A stretch of 45,230 bases of DNA, taken from assembly GCA_011391745.1 (NCBI GenBank), contig JAABPX010000031.1:1-45230 (forward strand), in the 5' to 3' direction. This DNA comes from Comamonadaceae bacterium. Lineage in GTDB: Bacteria; Pseudomonadota; Gammaproteobacteria; Burkholderiales; Burkholderiaceae_C. Under the pieces are notes generated by a model. It was not told the origin of the DNA. It saw only the letters and a program-made list of their open reading frames with translations, and searched no databases. Position numbers and translations under genes: made by a program. This document shows, piece by piece, positions 8,133 to 16,937 of this stretch. Numbering within the stretch: the first letter of the stretch is position 1; every line of letters starts with the position of its first letter.

Positions 8133-9361
8133 CCTCAACCACCGCACCCGAGCCGCACTGGAGCGATGTGCGCCATTGGATGCGCCCCGGCACGCTCAGC
8201 CTGCCCAGCTTGCCGCCGCTGTCGCTCTACATCCACTTGCCTTGGTGTCTCAAAAAGTGCCCTTACTGCGACTTCAATTCGCACGAATGGAGCGCCCAGA
8301 GCCACCCGGGTCAGGCTTTGCCCGAGCAGGCCTATCTTGATGCCTTGCGTGCCGACTTAAGTGCGGCCTTGCCCTTGATTTGGGGCCGCACGGTGCACAG
8401 CGTTTTTATCGGCGGCGGCACACCCAGCCTGTTTTCACCTGAGGCAATTGATCGGCTGTTGAGCGATGTGCGCGCCTTGGTGCGCTTGACACCGGACGCG
8501 GAAATCACCTTAGAGGCCAACCCCGGCACCTTTGAAGTGGACCGCTTCCGGGCCTTTGCCCAAGCGGGTGTCACGCGCTTGTCGATTGGTGTGCAAAGCT
8601 TCAACGATCTTCACCTCAAGGCCTTGGGCCGTGTGCACGACCGCGCCCAAGCCTTGGCTGCGGTGCAAGAGGCAGCGAAGTCGTTTGCCACTTTCAATCT
8701 CGACATCATGTACGCCCTGCCCGGCCAAAGCTTGGCCGACTGCGACACCGACATCCGCACGGCCCTGAGCTTTGCGCCGCCGCACATCTCGATCTACCAC
8801 CTCACCCTGGAGCCCAACACCTACTTCGCCAAGTTCCCGCCGGTATTGCCCGCCGACGACGATGCCTACGCCATGCTCGACCGCATCTCCGAGCGCACGG
8901 CCGAGGCCGGTTTGTCGCGCTACGAGGTCTCGGCCTATGCCAAGGACGGCCACCGCTGCTGGCACAACCTGAACTACTGGGGCTTTGGCGATTACTTGGG
9001 CATCGGCGCGGGTGCGCACAGCAAACTCAGCTTTGCCCACCGCGTCATGCGTCAGGTGCGCTTGCGCGAACCCCGCCTGTACCAAAACGCGGCCTTGGCT
9101 GGCGACGCCGTGGCCAGCACCGAGATCGTGTCGCGCAAAGACCTGCCGTTTGAGTACATGCTCAACGCCTTGCGTTTGCGCGAAGGCGTTTCGCTGCACG
9201 ACTTCAGCGACCGCACGGGCTTGCCCCGCTCGGCCATTGAGACGCCGCTACAAGCCGCCGAGGCCCAAGGTTGGTTGCTGCGACGGGGTGACTGGATACA
9301 AGCCAGTGCACGGGGCTTTGACTTCTTAAACGACGTGCAATCGCTTTTTTTGCCGGACTGA
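8129..9361 (+). CDS. hemW: Radical SAM heme chaperone HemW
   Basis: Product of 410 residues. The radical-SAM cluster motif C-x3-C-x2-C is at Cys40, Cys44 and Cys47 within YIHLPWCLKKCPYCDFN. The next cysteine expected for HemW does not follow directly, as CDF-N replaces CDFxC. FIGGGTPSLF, VTRLSIGVQSFN and a C-terminal HemN-like domain follow. These mark the HemW branch (older names: HemN-like, YggW), a heme-binding chaperone rather than true coproporphyrinogen dehydrogenase. It is the last gene of the rph-rdgB-hemW unit, starting with a 4-nt overlap. The asd leader begins about 50 bp after its stop. Confidence 0.9.
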   Translation: MTSTTAPEPHWSDVRHWMRPGTLSLPSLPPLSLYIHLPWCLKKCPYCDFNSHEWSAQSHPGQALPEQAYLDALRADLSAALPLIWGRTVHSVFIGGGTPSLFSPEAIDRLLSDVRALVRLTPDAEITLEANPGTFEVDRFRAFAQAGVTRLSIGVQSFNDLHLKALGRVHDRAQALAAVQEAAKSFATFNLDIMYALPGQSLADCDTDIRTALSFAPPHISIYHLTLEPNTYFAKFPPVLPADDDAYAMLDRISERTAEAGLSRYEVSAYAKDGHRCWHNLNYWGFGDYLGIGAGAHSKLSFAHRVMRQVRLREPRLYQNAALAGDAVASTEIVSRKDLPFEYMLNALRLREGVSLHDFSDRTGLPRSAIETPLQAAEAQGWLLRRGDWIQASARGFDFLNDVQSLFLPD

Positions 9362-9408
9362 ACGCCGCCCCACCCAGCCCGCACCGGAGTTGCTCCCATG
9401 CCATCCGG

Positions 9409-9414
9409 TACAAT
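9409..9414 (+). promoter_or_regulatory. Candidate -10 box for the asd leader transcript
   Basis: TACAAT in the hemW-asd gap. A start about 7 nt downstream (near 9421) would place the leader ATG at 9423 at or within two bases of the 5' end. No good -35 hexamer is visible at 16-18 bp (the sequence there is GGAGTT), so the promoter call is moderate. Confidence 0.45.
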
Positions 9415-9422
9415 CTCTTCCC

Positions 9423-9524
9423 ATGTTTGCCACACGCCACCCCGCTTTGACCCACACAGCAGCCCCCGCGGCGGCTGTTGGCGCGTGCGCAATCACCACC
9501 AAAACCACGACCATTAAGGGCTGA
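9423..9524 (+). CDS. Putative leader peptide of asd (Thr/Ile/Lys-rich)
   Basis: A 33-codon frame in the hemW-asd gap, beginning ATG TTT GCC ACA and ending GCA ATC ACC ACC AAA ACC before ACG ACC ATT AAG GGC TGA. The peptide starts MFATRHPALTHTAAP and ends ACAITTKTTTIKG. Five threonines, two isoleucines and two lysines fall in the last ten codons. Threonine, isoleucine and lysine are all products of the aspartate pathway, in which the next gene, asd, acts at the branch point. Classic thr and ilv leader peptides have this design. There is no Shine-Dalgarno before the ATG, consistent with leaderless initiation from the promoter at 9409. That it is translated is inferred from composition and place. 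Confidence 0.65.
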   Translation: MFATRHPALTHTAAPAAAVGACAITTKTTTIKG

Positions 9525-9609
9525 ACAGCTCCGGTTCGTCGTGTGCCCTTTCCGGCCCCAGACGAGCCGGGCCAACAGTCGGTTGTGTCACTGTTTACTT
9601 TGAAAGGGC
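9516..9609 (+). promoter_or_regulatory. Putative translational attenuator controlling asd
   Basis: GCCCTTTC (9545-9552) is an exact 8-nt complement of GAAAGGGC (9602-9609), which contains the asd Shine-Dalgarno sequence. AAGGGC at the end of the leader frame (9516-9521) can pair with GCCCTT of the same element. CCGGTTCGTC (9531-9540) can pair with GACGAGCCGG (9561-9570) with one G-U, trapping the anti-Shine-Dalgarno in a 20-nt loop. Between the two long-range arms lie two local hairpins: GGCCC (9554-9558) with GGGCC (9569-9573), and AACAGT (9574-9579) with ACTGTT (9590-9595). No U-tract follows any stem, so control at translation initiation fits better than transcription termination. Pairings are seen directly; the switching is inferred. 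Confidence 0.55.
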
Positions 9610-9615
9610 AATGAA

Positions 9616-10746
9616 ATGAGCAAGTTGGTAGGTTTGGTTGGCTGGCGTGGCATGGTCGGCTCGGTTTTGATGGACCGCATGGTTCAAGAAAAAGACTTCG
9701 ATTTGATCGAGCCGGTGTTTTTCTCCACCTCCAATTCGGGTGGCCAAGCCCCCGCCATGGCGAAGAACGAAACCAAGCTGCAAGACGCCAACAACATCGA
9801 CGCACTCAAGCGTTGCGACATCATCATCACTTGCCAAGGCGGCGACTACACCAAAGCGGTCTACCCCTTGCTGCGCGCTGCAGGCTGGAACGGCCATTGG
9901 ATCGACGCGGCTTCGAGCCTGCGCATGGCCAACGATGCCATCATCATTCTGGATCCCGTTAACCGCGACGTGATCGACCGCGCTTTGACCCACGGTGGCA
10001 AAAACTGGATTGGCGGCAACTGCACCGTGAGCTTGATGCTCATGGGCTTGGGGGGCTTGTTCCAGCACAAGCTCGTCGATTGGGTGAGCGCGATGACGTA
10101 CCAAGCGGCCTCCGGCGCTGGGGCACAAAACATGCGCGAACTGCTCAGTCAAATGGGCGCTTTGCACGCCGCCGTCAAAGAGGACTTGGCCAACCCTTCG
10201 TCGGCCATTTTGGACATCGACCGAAAAGTGTCGGCCACCATGCGCGACGCAGCCTTCCCCACCCAAAACTTCCGCAACACCGCGCTGGCGGGCAGCTTGA
10301 TTCCATGGATCGACGTGCCCGTCGAACAGGGTCAAAGCAAAGAAGAGTGGAAAGGTGGTGCCGAGTGCAACAAAATTTTGGGCAACCCTCCTTTTCGCAG
10401 CCCTGGCAGTGTGCCCATTGACGGCCTGTGTGTTCGCATCGGTGCCATGCGCTGCCACAGCCAAGGCCTGACGATCAAACTGAAAAAAGACGTGCCCATG
10501 GACGAGGTGAACGACATCATTGCCCAAGCCAACGCCTGGGTCAAAGTGGTGCCCAACGAGCGCGAAATCAGCGAACGCGAACTCACGCCCGCGGCGGTGA
10601 CTGGCACATTGACGGTGCCGGTGGGGCGTTTGCACAAACTCGCCATGGGCAACGACTACTTGGGGGCCTTCACCGTGGGCGACCAACTGCTTTGGGGCGC
10701 AGCAGAGCCTTTGCGCCGAATGCTTCGCATCGTGTTGCAGGCTTGA
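9616..10746 (+). CDS. asd: Aspartate-semialdehyde dehydrogenase
   Basis: Reduces aspartyl phosphate to aspartate semialdehyde, the branch point to lysine/diaminopimelate, threonine, methionine and isoleucine. The 376-residue protein has the NADP-binding start [20 protein letters not shown], the catalytic Cys136 in [10 protein letters not shown], and the active-site histidine in [11 protein letters not shown]. Length and motifs fit the Gram-negative type of Asd. The start ATG at 9616 follows GAAAGGG at 9602-9608. It begins the asd-fimV-truA-trpFBA-accD cluster. The 254-bp upstream gap carries a putative leader peptide and anti-Shine-Dalgarno element, suggesting amino-acid-responsive control. 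Confidence 0.96.
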   Translation: MSKLVGLVGWRGMVGSVLMDRMVQEKDFDLIEPVFFSTSNSGGQAPAMAKNETKLQDANNIDALKRCDIIITCQGGDYTKAVYPLLRAAGWNGHWIDAASSLRMANDAIIILDPVNRDVIDRALTHGGKNWIGGNCTVSLMLMGLGGLFQHKLVDWVSAMTYQAASGAGAQNMRELLSQMGALHAAVKEDLANPSSAILDIDRKVSATMRDAAFPTQNFRNTALAGSLIPWIDVPVEQGQSKEEWKGGAECNKILGNPPFRSPGSVPIDGLCVRIGAMRCHSQGLTIKLKKDVPMDEVNDIIAQANAWVKVVPNEREISERELTPAAVTGTLTVPVGRLHKLAMGNDYLGAFTVGDQLLWGAAEPLRRMLRIVLQA

Positions 10747-10833
10747 GGGCCGTTGGGTGTGCCAATGAGGTTTGGTGCCAGCAACCCTCCCTCAAGGCGT
10801 TACTATTCGGTTTATTTATTTTTAGAGGTTATT

Positions 10834-12354
10834 GTGCACCATCCGTTCCAACCCTCGCCAATTCCAAGCCATGCATGGTCACGTTTGGCTTTTTACGCCA
10901 TATTATTCAGCGCAATAATGCTAGCCCCGATGGCGGCTGGTTCTGTGTCTTTGGGTACGGTTAGAGTGCAATCGACAATCGGTGAGCCCTTAAAAGCCGA
11001 TCTCAGCTTGGGGCAGCTGACAGACGAAGAGATGAGCAGCATTCAAGTGAGCCTAGCGCCACTCAGCGTTTATCGATCTGCTGGCATTAACCCCAATCCA
11101 ATATTGAACAATATCCAAATTGGTGTTGATGCATCGACACCCAGCAATGTATTAATTAAATTCACCAGCTCCAACCCCGTCAACGAACCATCGTTGAATA
11201 TGCTTTTTGAAATAAAATGGGCATCTGGAAAAACGCTTCGGAATTACACATTATTCCTGAATCCTGCGGCTCCTATTATCCCACCACCGAGTTTAGAGTC
11301 CACCATTAAAATTACGCCGGTCGTGAACGAACAACCAGCTGTTGAACCCAAAACACAATACCCCAATCCTCAACGTTTATCGGTATCGCGTGGTGATACG
11401 GCGGTTGGCTTGGCTATGTCCAATCTACCTGCAAGCGTATCGTTGGATCAAATGCTGCAAGCGATTCTGCGTAATAACCCTCACGCGTTTGAGGCAAACA
11501 ACATCAACCGCCTAAGGGCCGATACGATTCTGAGTCTGCCGTCGGCTGAAGAGGCGCTGACCATAGATCCTACCGAAGCACGTCTTTCGATTGTCGCTCA
11601 AAACAAAGAATTCAATCGATATCGTCGAAGCCTTGCAGCCAACCCCCAAAAACAAATATCCAGTGGCAATGGTCAAATTATCAAAGGTCGGGTCGAAGCA
11701 AAAGTTCAAGACAAAACTGCGCAGCAACGATCGACCGATCAACTGACATTGTCCAAGGAATCTGCGGCTCAAGTTGCCGCTGCCCAAAAAGCAAAGGATG
11801 AGCAAAAACAAAAAGCAGATCTACAACGCAATGTTGACGATCTGAAAGCTTTGGCTCAATCAATCCCAGGGTCTGGCACAGGCGAAACAGCGCCGGCCAC
11901 AGTCGTTGTTAAGTCAGACACAAACAATAAAAATGACTTTTTACAAAGACTCTTATCGCAAACTTGGGTGACACCTGCAGCTTTTGTTTTATTGCTTGTG
12001 CTGGCTGCTTTACTGATGGCTCGTCTGAACCGTCGTCAGGTAACGTCAGTATCAGACGAAGCTGCTGAACCCGTTGAATCGCATACCACTGGCGAAGATC
12101 AAAACAACTTGGCAACGGTCAACGGCATGAGTTTTGACTTCAGCAACCTCAACCTCGATTTGAACGAAGCGCAAAAGCCTGTCATGGCATCTGCCGCAAA
12201 CTCCGAAGATTTGTTTGCGCAGTTTGAACGGGCACAGGAATTTTTGTTCATGGGTGATCGAATTGCAGCGAAGGCTTTGGCTCAACAGGTTCATGCACAG
12301 GCCACTGGCTTACTTAAGACACGGGCTGAGTTGTTCTTGGCCGAACTGGACTGA
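10834..12354 (+). CDS. fimV: FimV/HubP-like polar scaffold protein
   Basis: Inner-membrane protein related to P. aeruginosa FimV (type IV pilus and twitching, polar landmark). Chosen start is GTG at 10834 behind AGAGG, giving 506 residues; the frame is open to 10753. Visible parts: a signal sequence (LAFYAILFSAIMLAPMAAG), the FimV N-terminal domain (SLGTVRVQSTIGEPLKADL), a LysM-like segment (SVSRGDTAVGLA to RADTILSLPS), a Gln/Lys/Ala-rich coiled coil, one transmembrane helix (TPAAFVLLLVLAALLMA), and the short C-terminal FimV domain (ERAQEFLFMGDRIAAKALAQ). It is much shorter than the ~900-residue Pseudomonas protein and is visibly AT-richer than its neighbours. The position between asd and truA is conserved in beta- and gammaproteobacteria and supports the call. 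Confidence 0.82.
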   Translation: MHHPFQPSPIPSHAWSRLAFYAILFSAIMLAPMAAGSVSLGTVRVQSTIGEPLKADLSLGQLTDEEMSSIQVSLAPLSVYRSAGINPNPILNNIQIGVDASTPSNVLIKFTSSNPVNEPSLNMLFEIKWASGKTLRNYTLFLNPAAPIIPPPSLESTIKITPVVNEQPAVEPKTQYPNPQRLSVSRGDTAVGLAMSNLPASVSLDQMLQAILRNNPHAFEANNINRLRADTILSLPSAEEALTIDPTEARLSIVAQNKEFNRYRRSLAANPQKQISSGNGQIIKGRVEAKVQDKTAQQRSTDQLTLSKESAAQVAAAQKAKDEQKQKADLQRNVDDLKALAQSIPGSGTGETAPATVVVKSDTNNKNDFLQRLLSQTWVTPAAFVLLLVLAALLMARLNRRQVTSVSDEAAEPVESHTTGEDQNNLATVNGMSFDFSNLNLDLNEAQKPVMASAANSEDLFAQFERAQEFLFMGDRIAAKALAQQVHAQATGLLKTRAELFLAELD

Positions 12355-12359
12355 TTGTT

Positions 12360-13148
12360 TTGCGCATCGCTCTGGGCGTCAGTTACAACGGTCAAGCGTT
12401 TAATGGCTGGCAAAGCCAAGCCAGCGGCAACACCGTTCAAGACGTGCTGGAGTCGGCCTTGAGCCGCTTCATCGACCAAGGCCCCGTCTCCACCACTTGC
12501 GCGGGGCGCACCGATGCCGGTGTGCACGGCTTGATGCAGGTGGTGCACTTTGACACCGAGGTTGAGCGCGTCGAATCTTCTTGGGTGCGCGGCACCAACA
12601 CCTACCTGCCCGACAGCGTGGCCATCCAATGGGCGCGCACCGTACCGGACACCTTTCACGCCCGCTTTGACGCGCGTCGCCGCCGCTACGCTTATGTGCT
12701 CTTGTCCTCGCCTGTTCGTCCCAGCGTTGAGGCCGGTCGTGTGGGCTGGGTGTTTCGTCCTTTGTCGCTCAACGCCATGCAAGCCGGTGCGCAACACCTT
12801 TTGGGCGAACACGACTTCACCTCCTTTCGAGCCTCGCAGTGCCAAGCCAAGTCGCCCATCAAACAGATGGTGCGCATCGACATCCGTCAGCGCGGGCCTT
12901 ACTGGTGTTTTGAGTTCGAAGCGAATGCGTTTTTGCACCACATGATCCGCAACATCATGGGCTGCTTGATCGCCATTGGCACCGAGCAGCACCCCCCCGA
13001 GTGGATGCAAACCGTGCTGCAAGCGCGCAATCGCGACGCCGCCGCGCCGACGTTCTCCCCCGATGGCCTCTACTTTTTGGGGCCGGTTTACGATGAGGGC
13101 CTGAATCTGCCCACCCAAACCGCCGCTTTCGACTGGTTGCCCGGATAA
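12360..13148 (+). CDS. truA: tRNA pseudouridine synthase A
   Basis: Makes pseudouridine at positions 38-40 of the tRNA anticodon stem. The 262-residue protein starts at TTG (MRIALGVSYNGQAFNGWQSQ), five bases after the fimV stop; no in-frame ATG precedes the conserved N-terminus. The catalytic aspartate is Asp52 in CAGRTDAGVHG. FRASQCQAKSPIK and HHMIRNIMG are further family blocks. It lies between fimV and trpF as in many beta- and gammaproteobacteria. Confidence 0.93.
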   Translation: MRIALGVSYNGQAFNGWQSQASGNTVQDVLESALSRFIDQGPVSTTCAGRTDAGVHGLMQVVHFDTEVERVESSWVRGTNTYLPDSVAIQWARTVPDTFHARFDARRRRYAYVLLSSPVRPSVEAGRVGWVFRPLSLNAMQAGAQHLLGEHDFTSFRASQCQAKSPIKQMVRIDIRQRGPYWCFEFEANAFLHHMIRNIMGCLIAIGTEQHPPEWMQTVLQARNRDAAAPTFSPDGLYFLGPVYDEGLNLPTQTAAFDWLPG

Positions 13149-13156
13149 AGCCCGCC

Positions 13157-13852
13157 ATGCTGCACCGCACCCGCATCAAAATGTGCGGCCTCACCCGGGA
13201 GGCCGATGTGGACGCGGCCGTGCAAGCCGGTGCCGACGCCATCGGTTTTGTGCTTTACCCCCTCAGCCCGCGCCATGTGACGGTGGCCCGCGCCGCCGAC
13301 TTGGCGCAGCGCCTACCCGCTTTTGTGACGCCCGTGCTGCTGTTCGTCAACGCCACGCCCAGCGAAATCGCCCACGCCGTAGCGGCCGTGCCCAACGCCT
13401 TGTTGCAATTCCACGGTGATGAGAGCCCCACCAGTTGCCAAGCCGCGGGCCGGCCTTACCTCAAGGCCGCACGCATTCCCCCTGGGCCCGCTGGTGCGGG
13501 CTTTGATCTCCTAAAATACGCCCAAGACCACGCTGCAGCCCAAGCCGTGCTGCTCGACGCGCACGTTGATGGCTTTGGTGGCGGGGGTCAATCCTTTGAC
13601 TGGACGGCATTCAATTGGTCACATCCGCTACTAAACGCCAGCGCTCGCCTCGTTTTGTCTGGTGGACTCACGCCTGCAAACGTGACCGATGGCATACGTC
13701 GGGTTCGGCCTTGGGCCGTTGACGTGAGTTCGGGCATCGAAGCGCTCAGCGCCGATGGCCACACCCTCAAAGGCGTCAAAGACCCAGCCCGGATGCAAGC
13801 CTTTGTGGCCGCTGTGATGGCGGCCCACACATCCCCCGAGTGCTCAGCCTGA
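13157..13852 (+). CDS. trpF: Phosphoribosylanthranilate isomerase
   Basis: Third step of the tryptophan branch: isomerises N-(5-phosphoribosyl)anthranilate to CdRP. The 231-residue TIM barrel has the catalytic cysteine at position 10 (RIKMCGLT), the general-acid aspartate in [14 protein letters not shown], and phosphate-binding ends [10 protein letters not shown] and DVSSGIE. A stand-alone TrpF, not fused to TrpC, next to trpB and trpA with the early trp genes elsewhere, is the usual betaproteobacterial arrangement. It starts 8 bp after truA. Confidence 0.95.
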   Translation: MLHRTRIKMCGLTREADVDAAVQAGADAIGFVLYPLSPRHVTVARAADLAQRLPAFVTPVLLFVNATPSEIAHAVAAVPNALLQFHGDESPTSCQAAGRPYLKAARIPPGPAGAGFDLLKYAQDHAAAQAVLLDAHVDGFGGGGQSFDWTAFNWSHPLLNASARLVLSGGLTPANVTDGIRRVRPWAVDVSSGIEALSADGHTLKGVKDPARMQAFVAAVMAAHTSPECSA

Positions 13853-13910
13853 CCTTGTCACTTCGCCCCACCGGGCCGACGCCTCAGGCCCAACCAATCA
13901 GAAGTCCACC

Positions 13911-15194
13911 ATGAATACTTACCAACAACCCGACGCGCGTGGCCATTTCGGCATTTACGGCGGCAGCTTTGTGAGTGAAACGCTCACCCACGCCATCGAA
14001 GAGCTCAAGGCGGCCTACGCCCAATACCAGCACGACCCGGCCTTCTTGGCCGAGTTCAAAAGCGAGCTGGCCCACTTTGTGGGCCGCCCTTCGCCCATCT
14101 ACCACGCCGCGCGCATGAGCCGCGAACAGGGAGGCGCACAGATCTTCCTCAAGCGCGAAGACCTCAACCACACCGGTGCACACAAGATCAACAACACCAT
14201 TGGCCAAGCCATGCTGGCCAAGCGCATGGGCAAGCCGCGCATCATCGCCGAGACCGGCGCGGGTCAACACGGCGTGGCCACCGCCACCATCTGCGCGCGC
14301 TATGGGCTGGAGTGCGTGGTCTACATGGGCAGCGAAGACGTCAAGCGCCAAAGCCCCAACGTCTACCGGATGAAGCTCTTGGGTGCGACCGTGGTGCCGG
14401 TCGAGTCGGGCAGCAAGACCTTGAAGGACGCGCTCAACGAAGCCATGCGCGACTGGGTCGCTAACGTGGACAACACCTTCTACATCATCGGCACCGTGGC
14501 CGGCCCACACCCCTACCCCATGATGGTGCGCGATTTTCAAAGTGTGATCGGCGAAGAGTGCATCAAGCAAATGCCGCAAATGCTGAGTGAGGCCGGTTGC
14601 ACGAGCGAGCAGCCCGACGCGGTCGTGGCCTGTGTGGGCGGCGGCAGCAACGCCATGGGCATCTTCTACCCCTACATCCAACACACCGGTACGCGCCTGA
14701 TCGGCGTGGAAGCTGCGGGCGAAGGCCTGGACAGCGGCAAACACTCGGCCTCACTGCAAAAAGGCAGCCCCGGTGTGCTGCACGGCAACCGCACCTATGT
14801 GCTGCAAGACGACAACGGGCAGGTCACCGAAACCCACAGCGTAAGTGCGGGCTTGGACTACCCCGGTGTGGGCCCCGAACACGCGTTTTTGAAAGACATC
14901 GGTCGCGCCGAGTACGTGGGCATCACCGACGCCGAAGCGCTTGAGGCCTTCCACTACCTGTGCCGCACCGAGGGCATCATCCCCGCCTTGGAGTCAAGCC
15001 ACGCCGTGGCCTACGCCATGAAGATGGCCAAGACCATGAAACCCACGCAATCGGTCTTGGTCAACCTCTCGGGCCGTGGCGACAAAGACATCGGCACCGT
15101 GGCCGACCTGAGCCAAGCCGACTTCTATTGCCGCCCGAGCTGCCGCGGCCAATCGGTCAAAGGCGGCGAAGCCCCCATTCGTTTTCAACCTTGA
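13911..15194 (+). CDS. trpB: Tryptophan synthase beta chain
   Basis: PLP enzyme that joins indole with serine to make tryptophan. The 427-residue protein has the PLP lysine at Lys92 ([15 protein letters not shown]), the glycine-rich phosphate loop VGGGSNAMG, the GRGDKD near the end, and the TrpB N-terminal segment [15 protein letters not shown]. About 20 residues extend past the usual C-terminus. trpA starts 8 bp downstream, consistent with production of the alpha2-beta2 complex from one message. Confidence 0.97.
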   Translation: MNTYQQPDARGHFGIYGGSFVSETLTHAIEELKAAYAQYQHDPAFLAEFKSELAHFVGRPSPIYHAARMSREQGGAQIFLKREDLNHTGAHKINNTIGQAMLAKRMGKPRIIAETGAGQHGVATATICARYGLECVVYMGSEDVKRQSPNVYRMKLLGATVVPVESGSKTLKDALNEAMRDWVANVDNTFYIIGTVAGPHPYPMMVRDFQSVIGEECIKQMPQMLSEAGCTSEQPDAVVACVGGGSNAMGIFYPYIQHTGTRLIGVEAAGEGLDSGKHSASLQKGSPGVLHGNRTYVLQDDNGQVTETHSVSAGLDYPGVGPEHAFLKDIGRAEYVGITDAEALEAFHYLCRTEGIIPALESSHAVAYAMKMAKTMKPTQSVLVNLSGRGDKDIGTVADLSQADFYCRPSCRGQSVKGGEAPIRFQP

Positions 15195-15201
15195 GATCGC
15201 C

Positions 15202-16011
15202 ATGAGCCGCATCGAAACCACCCTCTCTGGCCTCAAGGCCCAAGGCCGAAAAGCCCTGATCCCCTTCGTCACCGCCGGTTTTCCCTTCGCCAACATCACA
15301 CCCGAACTCATGCACGGCATGGTCGCGGGTGGTGCCGACGTCATTGAATTGGGCGTGCCCTTCTCTGATCCCTCGGCCGATGGTCCGGTCATCCAAAAAG
15401 CGGGGGACCGCGCCTTGGCCTTGGGCATTGGTTTGACACAGGTCATCGCCATGGTGCGCGACTTCCGGCAAACCAACAACACCACCCCGGTGGTGCTCAT
15501 GGGCTACGCCAACCCAATCGAGCGCTACGACCAAAAACACGGCGAAGGCGCATTTGTGCGCGACGCCGCCAGCGCGGGTGTGGATGGCGTGCTGGTGGTG
15601 GATTACCCGCCCGAAGAGTGCGAGGCCTTTGCCGCCACGCTGCGCGCCCATCAGATGGACCTCATTTTTTTGCTGGCGCCCACCTCCACCGACGCGCGCA
15701 TGGCGCAAATCGCGCGTGTGGCCAGCGGCTATGTGTACTACGTCTCGCTCAAGGGCGTGACCGGTGCGGGCACGCTCGATGTCGGCCAAGTGCAGGCCAT
15801 GCTGCCGCGCATCCGCGCGCACGTGACGATTCCCGTGGGCGTGGGCTTTGGCATACGCGATGCCCATACCGCCCGCGCCGTGAGCGAGAGCGCCGACGCG
15901 GTGGTCATTGGCAGCAAAATCATTCAACTCATCGAAGCCGAGCCCCGCGATCGCGTGGTGCCCGTGGCACAAGCCTTTTTGAGCGACATTCGACAGGCCT
16001 TGGACGCCTGA
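15202..16011 (+). CDS. trpA: Tryptophan synthase alpha chain
   Basis: Cleaves indole-3-glycerol phosphate to indole, which is channelled to TrpB. The 269-residue TIM barrel has catalytic Glu49 ([11 protein letters not shown]) and Asp60 (PSADGPVIQ), the phosphate-binding GVGFGIRDA, and [14 protein letters not shown]. All are intact. accD begins 48 bp downstream. Confidence 0.97.
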   Translation: MSRIETTLSGLKAQGRKALIPFVTAGFPFANITPELMHGMVAGGADVIELGVPFSDPSADGPVIQKAGDRALALGIGLTQVIAMVRDFRQTNNTTPVVLMGYANPIERYDQKHGEGAFVRDAASAGVDGVLVVDYPPEECEAFAATLRAHQMDLIFLLAPTSTDARMAQIARVASGYVYYVSLKGVTGAGTLDVGQVQAMLPRIRAHVTIPVGVGFGIRDAHTARAVSESADAVVIGSKIIQLIEAEPRDRVVPVAQAFLSDIRQALDA

Positions 16012-16058
16012 TTGGCCCCACCCGGCCGTGGTTTAATGCAGCGCTGAAGGAGATTCCC

Positions 16059-16937
16059 ATGTCTTGGCTTGAAAAACTCTTACCCCCAAAAATCACGCGC
16101 ACCGATCCCAGCGAGCGTCGCAGTGTGCCCGAGGGTTTGTGGATCAAGTGCCCCAGTTGTGAGGCGGTGCTCTACAAGAGCGACCTCGAAAAAAACCAAC
16201 ACGTTTGCCCCCACTGCAGCCACCACCACCGCATTGGCGCACGCGCACGCCTGAATGTGTTTTTGGACGCCGAAGGCCGCTACGAAGTGGCGCAAGAGGT
16301 GGTGCCAGTCGATCCCTTGAAGTTCAAAGACAGCCGCAAGTACCCCGAACGCCTCAAAGAAGCGATGGAGAACACCGGTGAGACCGATGCACTCATCGTC
16401 ATGGGTGGCTCGGTGCAAAGCGTCAACGTGGTTGTGGCCTGTTTTGAATTCGATTTCATGGGTGGATCCATGGGGTCGGTGGTGGGCGAACGCTTTGTGC
16501 GCGGTGTCGAAGAGGCCATCGCCCAAAAAGTGCCCTTCATCTGTTTCACCGCCACCGGTGGCGCGCGCATGCAAGAAGGCTTGCTCTCCCTCATGCAGAT
16601 GGCCAAGACCAACGCCGCGCTCACGCGCCTGGCCAAAAAAGGCCTGCCTTATGTGAGCGTGCTGACCGACCCGACCATGGGTGGTGTCTCGGCCGGTTTT
16701 GCGTTCATGGGCGATGTGGTCATCGCTGAACCCAAGGCCTTGATTGGCTTTGCTGGGCCGCGTGTGATCGAGAACACCGTGCGCGTGAAGTTACCCGAAG
16801 GGTTTCAGCGCGCCGAGTTCTTACAGACCAAAGGCGCGGTGGACTTTATTTGCGACCGCCGTGAGCTGCGCAGCACGGTGGCCAACACCTTGGCCATGCT
16901 GCAGCGCCAAAGCGCCGACGTGGTGGTCGCGGATTGA
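16059..16937 (+). CDS. accD: Acetyl-CoA carboxylase carboxyltransferase beta subunit
   Basis: With AccA, moves the carboxyl group from biotin to acetyl-CoA to make malonyl-CoA, the first committed step of fatty-acid synthesis. The 292-residue product starts at ATG 16059 behind GAAGGAG. It has the N-terminal zinc ribbon with Cys31, Cys34, Cys50 and Cys53, and carboxyltransferase blocks [23 protein letters not shown] and [14 protein letters not shown]. In many relatives folC follows accD; here a Lon-domain protein overlaps its stop by 4 nt instead. Confidence 0.96.
   Translation: MSWLEKLLPPKITRTDPSERRSVPEGLWIKCPSCEAVLYKSDLEKNQHVCPHCSHHHRIGARARLNVFLDAEGRYEVAQEVVPVDPLKFKDSRKYPERLKEAMENTGETDALIVMGGSVQSVNVVVACFEFDFMGGSMGSVVGERFVRGVEEAIAQKVPFICFTATGGARMQEGLLSLMQMAKTNAALTRLAKKGLPYVSVLTDPTMGGVSAGFAFMGDVVIAEPKALIGFAGPRVIENTVRVKLPEGFQRAEFLQTKGAVDFICDRRELRSTVANTLAMLQRQSADVVVAD

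Noticed and set aside
9362..9615. Lysine riboswitch before asd
   Set aside because: I see none of the conserved lysine-riboswitch core blocks, and the region is explained by a coding leader plus a Shine-Dalgarno/anti-Shine-Dalgarno pair.
9595..10686. 363-codon minus-strand frame opposite asd
   Set aside because: Antisense shadow of asd, again His/Gly/Val-rich without recognisable motifs; it would also run through the asd leader.
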